This document shows, in pieces, positions 7,370-15,571 of a stretch of 15,571 nucleotides of DNA (positions are counted from its first letter, which is position 1; every line of letters begins with the position of its first letter). The translations under genes were made by a program, and so were the position numbers. The DNA is from Cudoniella acicularis (taxonomy: Eukaryota; Ascomycota; Leotiomycetes; Helotiales; Helotiaceae). The stretch is taken from positions 1-15,571 of the forward strand of contig JAAMPI010001357.1 in assembly GCA_013054445.1 (NCBI GenBank). The letters are read 5' to 3'. The notes under the pieces were generated by a model that was not told where the DNA came from, did not search any database, and worked only from the letters and a program-made list of their open reading frames with translations.

Positions 7370-8178
7370 TTTCTGCGCTTTCGAGCTCGATTGTTTTATT
7401 GTCAGTCACAACAGTAGTGGCCATATGCCGACAGCGGGATTGCACCCTTATCACTCTGCCCGAGATTAGAGGTACGGCGAGGTTGGATGGGACAGAGTCC
7501 GTCAGGGTGTTCACAGGGTAAAGCAGTTTTGGGAGAAATGCAAGGATGGGTCGGGCCTATGCAAGCGTTGCAGAAACCAGCTAATATGCAGTTGAGTGGC
7601 GTGTTGGTTAGAAAGTGGCGTAACACGCTTGTCAGAACCGAATAGCATTCGGTGAGTGGTAGTACTATATTATATTATGTCCGCCTGTATATACTCGTCC
7701 AAATAGCGCTGCGCCTCAAGCAAGAGAAGCCCTTCTTTCTGCCCTTTGTTTGTTGAAATGAGACCCACTTATTCTAGTATTCTTAGAACTGACAGGAATA
7801 GCCTCAAATCGTCTATATAAGAGACCCTCCCTCCCTCAGAGGAAGGGTACTGAATTCAGGCCTATTTCATAGTACCTATACCCTTTTTAAGAGGTTATGA
7901 GCCTGGCGCATCTCCGCTGTATTATTGCACCTATTATTTTGTGCCTCCAACGTATGGTTCAGCCATTAAACGTGCCTTCTGGCCAATAACACGGGACACG
8001 CCACACTTTTGACACTATTCCCAACCGTGCCGTTCGCTTGAAGTGGCAAAGGTCCTGAGATTTTGAAGGTTTTTTTTTTGCTAAGTGGTTCGATCGACTA
8101 ATAGGAAACGAGTATTCGCAGTAGAAAGAAACATCTCTGTCGAACTTCGGTTCCTACTCCCGGAAGCTATTCCGTATG
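7370..8178 (-). promoter_or_regulatory. Upstream region of the Myb gene
   Basis: This 0.8-kb region of normal composition has no supported gene. A TATA-like GTATATAC at 7687-7694 reads the same on the minus strand and could serve the Myb gene with a 5' UTR of about 0.3 kb. ACCGAAT-AGC-ATTCGGT at 7637-7653 is a perfect 7-bp inverted repeat (CCG-N9-CGG), a possible zinc-cluster or dyad site. A plus-strand CTATATAAGA at 7813-7822 has no gene behind it in the window. A T10 run lies near 8071. Promoter roles are inference. Confidence 0.35.
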
Positions 8179-8312
8179 TGTCACAGACCTAGTTTAACGC
8201 ACAGTCCTACGACTAAGGAGACTCAGACAGTGTGGCGCTATATGCGACAGGAGGCTGCGACGCGGCCCTGACCCCTTATCACGTGCCCTCGCTTAGCAGC
8301 ACTTACCTCCTG

Positions 8313-8320
8313 TATATAAG
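8313..8320 (+). promoter_or_regulatory. LTR TATA box
   Basis: TATATAAG stands at the same relative place in all four LTR copies (TATATAGA in copy 1), just before the GGCCCC...GGGCC hairpin. It would mark the U3/R border of the LTR promoter. Confidence 0.65.
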
Positions 8321-8402
8321 GCCCCTTCAGGGCCACCTCTTCCTTCTTCTCTCCTCAGCTTAGTTTCTTCGATAATACATCACCTTCTTACAAATACGTC
8401 CC

Positions 8403-8414
8403 CACGTGACGTCA
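8403..8414 (+). promoter_or_regulatory. Overlapping CACGTG and CRE-like TGACGTCA in the LTR
   Basis: TGACGTCA is kept intact in all four LTRs (2343-2350, 3496-3503, 8407-8414, 15411-15418). A separate CACGTG near the U3 start is also kept in all four (2470-2475, 3625-3630, 8280-8285, 15285-15290). These match consensus sites for bZIP (CREB/ATF type) and bHLH factors; binding is inference. Confidence 0.55.
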
Positions 8415-8449
8415 GGGCCCTAGTGCCTTTGCAGAGCCGTAACAACTAT

Positions 8450-8471
8450 ACGTTAAACTAGGTCTATAACA
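8450..8471 (-). mobile_element. Inverted 22-bp LTR terminal fragment
   Basis: On the minus strand this reads TGTTATAGACCTAGTTTAAC, nearly identical to the first bases of the LTR at 15252. It lies 5 bp beyond the end of LTR copy 3 and directly against the gypsy relic. It is the remnant of a further LTR in opposite orientation. Confidence 0.65.
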
Positions 8472-9629
8472 GGGATAGGTAAAAGGTATAAGAATCTAAG
8501 GGTCTTATTACGTAGAATACTAGTTCTCCGACTAGGGTAGCAGTTATATACGAAGCGTATAATATCTTAAAACATATCTTATTAATAGTATCGTAGTCGT
8601 AAAAGTCGATAGGTCTTGTCGCGACTAGAATACGCTATAAAGACCTAGTTATAGGCTTTCTTAATTAGCTTTATATATAAGTTATCTATATTAAGAACTA
8701 CTAATCGTCTTCTATATAAGAGTAATCTATCTTCTAAGGCTAGTTCCGAGTCTTATTACTACGCTTAAGTCTATAAAGCTTAAAATAATAATATTATCTT
8801 ATTAGTTTATAAAAGTCTATTAATAAGTCTTAAGTTCTTTTTAAACGAGTCGTCTTCGACTAAGGCTAGTATAGCACTATCGTCTACGTCGATTCTAAGG
8901 TCTTTATAACGTTTTCTCTATTTCGGCTATTAGTATAATAGAAAAGTTAATCGGTCGCTAGGTAGTTATATAGTTCGTAGACACGTGACCTACGCGAAGG
9001 AGGATAAAAGACGTGTTCTTAGGCGTAGCTTCTTCTTTTTAAGTTAAATTAATATCTATTTAAACTCTTTTCCTTTTAGGTTATATCTGTTCTTCTATAT
9101 TAGCTCGACTATTAGTTAAGATAAAGATAAGTCGGATTAGTAATATAAAAGTATAGCTTAGCGATATTACTAGTTATTATTATATATAAGAGCTTAGTAC
9201 GTTATAAATAAGGATAATTAAAATATAATATAAGATTATTAAAATAAGTTAAATACGAAGCTCTTATCTAATAAAGAAATCTCTTTACTTATATAGATCT
9301 CTAAACCCTAAGGATAGCTTATCCTAGCTAAGCTAGCTAGGCTAACCCTTAGTTATAGATAGTTATAACTAACCTAACTATTCTAACTATCTTGTCTATC
9401 CGCTTATATTATATAACTCGTTACGTAACACCTCGTGACTTAGGACTAGCCGAGCCTTAGGCCTAGGCCTATACGTGCTTCTAGATTCGTAATAGTCTCG
9501 TAAAACCTTAGGGTCGATCTAGTCTTAAGACAGGAAAACACGTGTCTTATATTCGGCTTTAATCCCGTTCTATTATTTAACTTCGTCGTCGCGTCGCGTA
9601 AGCGTATTAGCCTTACTATTTTATTATCT
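8472..9629 (-). pseudogene. Ty3/gypsy pol fragment (RNase H end to integrase zinc finger), RIP-killed
   Basis: On the minus strand the fragment starts with the end of the RNase H region (NTLTRRDDEVK near 9577-9609). A long linker with many stops follows. It then enters the integrase N-terminus: SELALEDRLLLYRRRLVV, SRDKTYRLLRLRYY, and RFVYNCYPSRR, then LYLLPIP at 8472. The order and wording match the H2C2 zinc-finger region of fungal Ty3/gypsy integrases (...GRDKT...RYYW..M...FV.NC..CRR...). The first His of the finger reads Tyr (CAT to TAT, a RIP change) and the last Cys reads Ser. The fragment is cut on one side by the copia element and on the other by an LTR remnant. No core DDE domain is present. 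Confidence 0.7.
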
Positions 9630-9957
9630 TATATAATATATAATAATAAATACTTATATCTATAATAAGAACTATTAGTAATATATATTACTGATATATA
9701 TTACTAAGCAGAAGGTTCTAGAAGCTTATAGAAGCTTCTAGTAATATCTTTCCTTGATTTATAAATAGATAATAAAAACTAGTTATAGATAGTAGTTGAT
9801 TTCTAATTAATAAAATCTTCTAGTCTATATTACTAATAGATGATTTCTAATAAATAGAATCTTCTAGTCTCTTTATAAGTAGTATATATAGGTCTCTTCT
9901 TATCCTTTAGATAGCTTCTCTCTCTATATAAAATAAAATATTCTTTAATATAATATA
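9630..9957 (+). repeat. Copia 5' LTR
   Basis: 328 bp, nearly identical to 14924-15251; the visible differences are mostly C/T or G/A. It contains the perfect 16-bp palindrome AGTAATATATATTACT (9677-9692). It also contains a 10-bp-arm hairpin, CTAGAAGCTT (9718-9727) with AAGCTTCTAG (9732-9741). The outer TG and CA have become TA and TA. The first few bases differ from the 3' LTR, so the left border is approximate. Confidence 0.85.
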
Positions 9958-10760
9958 AGACTCACCGCTTAAGCGATACTTCTACTGTCTACCTTAGCCG
10001 CCTACCGACGACTATATAGATATATCTTCTATATATACTATATACCGCGTACTACGGCTATACCTTTCCTATAGGTTATAAGCCCGGATTACGTAATCGC
10101 TACGTATTAATCCTTACTTCCGATTCTAGATCGTTAAGAGAAGTATATCCTATATACCCGTCGATAACTCACTATATATATAGTAGTAGAACTCGAGGCC
10201 TATGTCCCTAAGACTAAGTCTAAGAGAAAGTATAATCTTAGACCGCTAGAAGCTACTAGGGTTATTACCCCCTATATACTAGGACTATAGCGGTTACGTA
10301 GCTAAGATCTTATATTAAGGCGCCTAGGCTTATAGATACTATAGATAGTACGCTATTTATAAATCTAGTAAGACGTGGCTGTTCTATTATATATAGTTTA
10401 TATTATACTAGTCTAGTACTTATATAGCTTATAAGAAGCTATCTTCGGAAAGGGTTAAGCTATAGCCTTTATTACGATTATTACGTATAAGAGAAATTAT
10501 TATTTAATATTTCTTAAGTTATATATAAGTAATATAATCTAGATAAGATATATAAAAGTTATAACTATAAATAAAGAAATATAATAATAAGTAGTTAATA
10601 ACACTACGAATAAAGACCTTATAAAAAGATAAAAAGGAATAAGGAATACTAAAAATAGTATCTAAAAAGAAAAGATAACTATAAAACAAGCTTATTTATA
10701 TTATATAAAAAGCTAATAACACTATATATAAGTATATTATATTATATATAAGTAGTTAAA
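9958..10760 (+). other. Copia leader of unusual length and composition
   Basis: About 800 bp between the 5' LTR and the gag start. The first 500 bp are richer in C and G than the rest of the element. All three plus frames hold partly open stretches, for example PKTKSKRKYNLRPLEATRV around 10210-10260, but I recognise no domain. I cannot identify a primer-binding site. It may be a true long leader or the remnant of a nested insertion. Confidence 0.45.
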
Positions 10761-13700
10761 ATAACTTCTACTTATAAAGGCCCTAAACTAGTAGAGAAGT
10801 CTAATTATATAGAATAGCTTAGCGAAGCTAAGCTATATCTAGAAATAAACAGCTTTATGTCTTATATAGACAATATTATACTATAGCCTAATAAAGCACT
10901 ATACTATAACGGTACTACGCCTAGGTCTAATAAATTAGGTATTAAATACGAAAAAAGATATAATAACTAGCTAAAGAATAATAATAAGGCTTTAGATACT
11001 ATTAAATCTATTATATCTTTAGATAATATAAAAAGGTTTAAAGATAAAACTAGCGCTAGCCTATTATAGAAGGCTATTAAGGATACGTACGGCGACAGTA
11101 GCTTCGAGCTAATAGGCCGATACCTAAACCAGCTAATAGAAGCTAAATATAGCTCTTTTAATAATATCGACGAATATACTAGCTCTATTTAATCTACTAG
11201 TATATATCTAAAGGAATTAGGCTATACTATACCTAGTTCTTTTATAGTATAGATTATATTTAAAGGATTATCTTTTACCTTTAATTCGCTAGCCTCTCGT
11301 AAATACGAAGAAATAAGCAGCGATATAAGCGATATAGATATTAATAAACTAATAAATAAATTAATATCAGAAGAAAGCCGCTTTAATAGTAATTTAGAAG
11401 CTAATAAAGCTTCTAAATCTAATAAGGATCAGAATAAGCCTTATTATAAGTATTATAATAAAAAGAGGCACTTAGAAGTTAAGTATTATATTAAATATCC
11501 CGAATTACGTAATTCTAATTCTAAATCTAAGAATAAAGATAAAAAGAATAAAGATAAAGATAAAGGCTCTAATAAGACTCTAATGTCTATATCTAAGGAT
11601 ATAAGTACTATATATACTACTACTAGTAATAATAATAGTATAATCCTAGATTTAGGAGTATCTAAACACTTTATCCCTAATAAGAACTAGTTAATAGACT
11701 ATAAGTCAGTTAATAATCAGTATATTACTCTAGCTGACGGTAGTAAGCTACTTATACTAGGAATAGGTAATATACCTATATTAACTAGTAATAATAAAGA
11801 GATATTAGTTACCGAAGTTAACTATATCCCTAATCTAAAAGCTACTTTACTTTCTCTTAAAACCTTTACTAATAAAGGATAGAATATTACTTTTAATAAT
11901 AATATAGCTAAATTAGTAAATAAAGGTATTACTATTATAGCTAAATAGAATAATAACGCTTATTATCTAGACTTAGAAGTAGATAATACTAAGCTAGAGG
12001 ATATATTATATAAAGTAGATAAAAGTATAAGTAAGCTAAATATAGACCTAATATATAAGAGGTTAAATCACTTAAATAAGGATTACCTAATTAGGACTAT
12101 AAATAATTCTAAAGGCTTTAATCTATCTAAAGATAGTAAGACTAAATTAGACGACTATAAATCCTATATTATAAATAAACTAACTAAAAGTATTAGTTAT
12201 AAACCTTTAAATACTAATAAGGATATCTTTAGTTATTTTAATCTAGATATAGTAAGTCCTTTTAGAATACTAGGATTATTAGATAAAAAGTATTTTATTA
12301 CTTTTATCTATCGTATTACTAGAACTATATATATATATAGTTTAAAATATAAATCCGAAGCTATAGATAAGCTAGTAGAGTTATATAACCTATTTAAAAA
12401 CCAGCTTAATATATCTATTAAAGGCTTATACTCGGATAATACCTTAGAATTAAACAGTAATAAATAGACTAGCTTTTATAAAGCTAAGGGGATATATAAC
12501 GACTATACTAGCCCTTATAGCCCTAAACAGAACGGTATAGCGGAACGATTAAACCGCTATATATTAGAAAGGCTTATTACTATAAGTAATAAAAAGGATA
12601 TACCTCTATTCCTTTAGCCTTATCTTATTAAGTCTATTATATATATTAAAAATAGGACTTATAATAGTGTTATTAAAGATATACCCTATATATCGATCTT
12701 TAAGACTAAACTAGATATATTATATATAAGGATACTAGGTTCTTTATATTATACTCTTATATCTAAGAAAGTAAGAAGTAGATAAGGACTAGGTAAACTA
12801 GCTAATAAAGCTAATAGTAATATACTAGTAGGGTAGGAATCTTCTAATAATTATCTAATATATATACCTAAATTAAATAAGGTTATAAGTACTAGAGATA
12901 TAATTATTAAAGAAGACTTAATATATAACGACGACTATATAATAGATCAAGACTATATTAAGCTATTAGAAGACGATTCTAAAGACTATAACTATATTAC
13001 TAGAATTACTAGTAATATACGTAGATTAAGATCTATTATTATAAAAGATAATAATAATAGTAATAATAGAGTCGAATCACCTATTAGAAGCGATATACTA
13101 GATTCTAGTAACTCTAATAAAGAGGAAATAGTAGAAGACGATAATAATAGTAATAGTAGCGACGATAATAGTATAGACGAGTTAAATAAGGACTATTATA
13201 AAGGGGAACAAGAACCTTATATAGCACCTTCTACTCGCTCTAAGACTAAAAACGCTAATTATACTATTAATAATAATAGCTTATATAAAATAGCTTCTAT
13301 AGCTTACTTAACCTCTAAAATAGAAAGGGATAATAATAATATCGAGAAAGTTATTATAAATAAGACTAAAGATACTATTATTTTAGAGCCTAAATTATAT
13401 AAAGAAGCTATTAGTAATAATAACCCTTATAAGGACTACTAGATTAGAGCGATAGAAAAAGAAATCGACTCTTTAAAAAGTAATAATACCTAGGATATTA
13501 TAACTAATAATATTAATATTACTATTACTTCTACTATTAAGCCTCTTAAAACTAGATAGATATATAAACTTAAAGATAATAATATTATCGAGTTTAAAGC
13601 TAGATTCGTCGCTAAAGGCTTCGAATAAGTATACGGCCAGGATTATATAGAATCCTTTACGGCTATAATAAAGCAAATAACGTAGAAAGTTATATTCGCG

Positions 13701-14804
13701 CTAATAATACTAAATAGCTATTATATATATAAAATCGATATGATTTTAGCTTTTACGTAAGATAATATAGATATTAAACTATATCTAGAATTACCCGAAG
13801 GCCTAGAACATATTAAGCTAGATAATATTATAGATAATAAAGAAGCTAAATATTTACTACTTAATAAAGCCTTATACGGCCTAAAGTAATCGGCTAGAAT
13901 CTAGTATTTTACCCTAGTTAATAAACTAAAAGAACTAGGCTTTAAGGCTTTAAATACCGAAAGCTATATATTTATAAATAAAACTACGAATATAATTATA
14001 TATATTTATATAGACGACTTAGCTATAATAAGACCTAATAAAGACGATATTAATAGTCTTCTTAGTACTATTAAGAAGTCTTTTAAGATTAAAGAACTAG
14101 GGATTATAAAAGACTATTTAAGTATAGATATTAATATATCTAATAAGTCTTTAGAACTAAGTTAAACTAAATATACTATTAAGATATTAGAGAAATATAA
14201 TATATCTAATAGTAATCCTATTTATACTCTTTTAGATACTAAGCTTAAACTAGTTCCTAATAAAGAACAAGCTAGTAAAGAGGATATAAGACTATATTAA
14301 GGCATTATAAGAAGCCTATTATATCTAGTACTAGGTATTAGAATAGATATAGCCTACGCTACTATTAAACTAGTACGATATACGTCTAATCCTAATAAAA
14401 AACATATTATAGCTATTAAGAGAGTATTACGTTATTTAAAGGCTACTAGTAACTATTCTATTACCTATAAGCTAGAAGATTATAATAGTAACTTTATAAG
14501 TAGCTATTATAACGTAGACTACGTAAGAGACATATATAGCGCTAAATCTACTAGCGGCTGTATATTCTACTTAGCTAATAGTCTTATCTCGTAGAAGTCT
14601 AAATTATAGACTATAGTAGTATAAAGTATAACAGAAGCTAAATATATAGCTGTTAAATACTACTATATAAGGAACCTTATATTAAAAGGTGTTATAGACC
14701 TTATATATATTCCTATTAAGGAACAGAAAGCAGACGGCTTAACTAAGCTACTAGATAAGGTTAAATTTAAGGAATTCCTTAAGTAATTAAACTATATAGA
14801 CTAA
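10761..14804 (+). pseudogene. Copia Gag-Pol polyprotein, RIP-inactivated
   Basis: One frame runs 1,347 codons from ATA 10761 (a likely former ATG before TSTYKGPKLVE) to TAA 14802-14804. I count about 27 internal stops, all TAA or TAG, and no frameshift. Gag covers residues about 1-220. The knuckle near 230-245 (YYKYYNKKRHLEVKYY) has Cys turned to Tyr. The protease reads DLG at about 297 (Ser to Leu). The gag-pre-integrase segment reads YKRLNHLN. The integrase keeps D496, D559 (YSDNTLE) and E595 (SPKQNGIAERLNR), exactly 35 residues after D559. RT keeps KIDM (D993) and YIDDLAI (D1085, D1086). RNase H shows SAKSTSGCIFYL. The polyprotein once encoded all functions for retrotransposition; it is now dead. 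Confidence 0.88.
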
Positions 14805-14914
14805 ATTATAGTTATATTATAGTATTAAGCAACCTAAATTGTCTATACTTATACTATAAAATATAAGAGAAGGATATAAAATAATTATTTATTATATATA
14901 TATAAGTAGTTATT

Positions 14915-14923
14915 AAGAAGGCG
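14915..14923 (+). other. Polypurine tract of the copia element
   Basis: AAGAAGGCG stands immediately before TATTAG, the RIP-altered TGTTAG start of the 3' LTR. This is the usual place for the plus-strand primer. Confidence 0.5.
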
Positions 14924-15251
14924 TATTAGATATATAGTAATAAGTATTTATATCTATAATAAGAACTATTAGTAATATATATTACTGATATATATTACTA
15001 AGCAGAAGGTTCTAGAAGCTTATAGAAGCTTCTAGTAATATCTTTCCTTGATTTATAAATAGGTAATAAAAACTAGTTATAGATAGTAGTTAATTTCTAA
15101 TTAATAGAATCTTCTAGTCTATATTATTAATAGATAATTTCTAATAAATAAAATCTTCTAGTCTCTTTATAAGTAGTATATATAGGTCTCTTCTTATCTT
15201 TTAGATAGCTTCTCTCTTTAAGTAAAATAAAATATTCTTTAATATAATATA
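14924..15251 (+). repeat. Copia 3' LTR
   Basis: 328 bp, matching the 5' LTR along its length with scattered transitions. It repeats the AGTAATATATATTACT palindrome and the CTAGAAGCTT hairpin. The last base is directly followed by the TG of the solo LTR at 15252. Confidence 0.85.
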
Positions 15252-15448
15252 TGTTATAGACCTAGTTTGACGCGTCCCCCTTGTCACGTGTCCTAGTCCG
15301 TGCTAGACTCACCTCCTATATATAAGGCCCCTTTAGGGCCACCTCTCTTCTTCTCTCCTTAGCTTAGTTTCTTCGAGAATATAACACCTTCTTACAAATA
15401 CGTCCCTACGTGACGTCAGGGCCCTAGTGCCTTTACAGAGCTGTAACA
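15252..15448 (+). mobile_element. Solo LTR, variant B, copy 4
   Basis: 197 bp running TGTTATAGACCTAGTTTGAC...GAGCTGTAACA. It matches 3466-3680 in the upstream half and all copies in the downstream half. CACGTG is at 15285-15290, TATATATAAG at 15317-15326, the GGCCCC...GGGCC hairpin follows, and TGACGTCA is at 15411-15418. There is no 5-bp duplication (ATATA before, TTAAA after). It begins on the base after the copia 3' LTR. Confidence 0.85.
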
Positions 15449-15571
15449 TTAAACTAAGCTCTCCCTTCTTGCCTAGGAAGGCCTCTAGAATATCCCACCC
15501 GACGACGAATCATCGTACGACGATCGTACGAACCTGCGATACACTAAACAAGACGAACAACCCTCACGATG
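15449..15571. other. Short flank of normal composition
   Basis: There is no ORF that can be judged. The palindromic octamer TCGTACGA occurs twice, at 15513-15520 and 15524-15531, three bases apart. The window ends before any gene is clear. Confidence 0.4.

Larger units (their letters stand above)
8179..8444 (+). mobile_element. Solo LTR, variant A, copy 3
   Basis: A 266-bp copy running TGTCACAGACCTAG...GAGCCGTAACA, the least RIP-damaged of the four. TATATAAG is at 8313-8320, followed by a GGCCC/GGGCC mini-hairpin and a CT-rich leader. CACGTG is at 8280-8285. CACGTG at 8403-8408 overlaps the CRE-like TGACGTCA at 8407-8414. It is collinear with 2313-2577, including a roughly 60-bp upstream block absent from variant B. 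There is no target duplication: GTATG on the left, ACTAT on the right. It separates the Myb island from the nested retrotransposons. Confidence 0.85.
9630..15251 (+). mobile_element. Full-length Ty1/copia retrotransposon, RIP-inactivated
   Basis: A 5.6-kb element with two 328-bp LTRs in direct orientation (9630-9957 and 14924-15251), an 0.8-kb leader and one gag-pol frame in the order Gag, zinc knuckle, protease, integrase, reverse transcriptase, RNase H. Integrase before RT is the copia order. A purine-rich AAGAAGGCG (14915-14923) precedes the 3' LTR as a polypurine tract. I see no target duplication: TATCT on the left, TGTTA on the right. RIP is extreme: in 12001-12060 I count 17 TpA and no CpA or TpG. 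It sits inside the gypsy pol relic on its left. Confidence 0.9.

Noticed and set aside
8087..8095. GGTTCGATC, resembling a tRNA B box
   Set aside because: There is no matching A box, acceptor stem or cloverleaf within reach.
13473..13676. 67-codon ORF on the minus strand
   Set aside because: It is antisense to the copia reverse transcriptase and AT-rich; a shadow of the RIP-damaged frame.
8179..15448. One large LTR element with 8179-8444 as 5' LTR and 15252-15448 as 3' LTR
   Set aside because: The two LTRs are different U3 variants of unequal length. The outer pentamers differ (GTATG, TTAAA). The interior is a minus-strand gypsy piece plus a complete copia element.

Overview
The window looks like a piece of a filamentous ascomycete (Pezizomycotina) genome. 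Two ordinary genes have short fungal introns (66-71 bp, CTRAY-type branch sites). They sit among very AT-rich, transposon-packed DNA that carries the mark of repeat-induced point mutation (RIP). CpA and TpG have almost disappeared, TpA is hugely enriched, and transposon reading frames are broken mostly by TAG/TAA at former Trp and Gln codons. The class or genus cannot be fixed from the sequence alone.

Layout. 1-1093 (+): the 3' part of a flavin-containing monooxygenase gene, three exons visible. 1094-5960: a transposon graveyard. It holds a 274-bp TIR element (MITE) and a broken second copy, a lysine-rich transposase tail, a solo LTR, a PiggyBac-like transposase relic, a GC-rich foldback, a second solo LTR with a 5-bp target duplication, and about 2 kb of AT-rich sequence I could not assign. 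5961-8178: an island of normal composition with one two-exon R2R3-type Myb transcription factor on the minus strand (6255-7369) and its upstream region. 8179-15448: a nested block of a solo LTR, a 22-bp inverted LTR end, a RIP-damaged Ty3/gypsy pol fragment (minus), a full-length RIP-killed Ty1/copia element (9630-15251, plus, two 328-bp LTRs), and a fourth solo LTR abutting the copia 3' LTR with no spacer. 15449-15571: short unassigned flank.

How it fits together. The two host genes have unrelated roles and no operon-like link. The window is mainly a record of transposon invasion and of genome defence against it. One short LTR family occurs four times in two promoter variants, and all four copies keep a perfect CRE-like palindrome and a CACGTG box. 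Only one copy has a recognisable target-site duplication; the others join unrelated elements, which suggests recombination between repeats. I found no CRISPR array, rRNA or convincing tRNA, and no evidence for a wholly new system. The most notable points are the conserved regulatory grammar of the solo LTRs, the indel-free copia reading frame, ambiguous bases confined to LTR copies, and the strong GC-skew reversals inside the monooxygenase gene.
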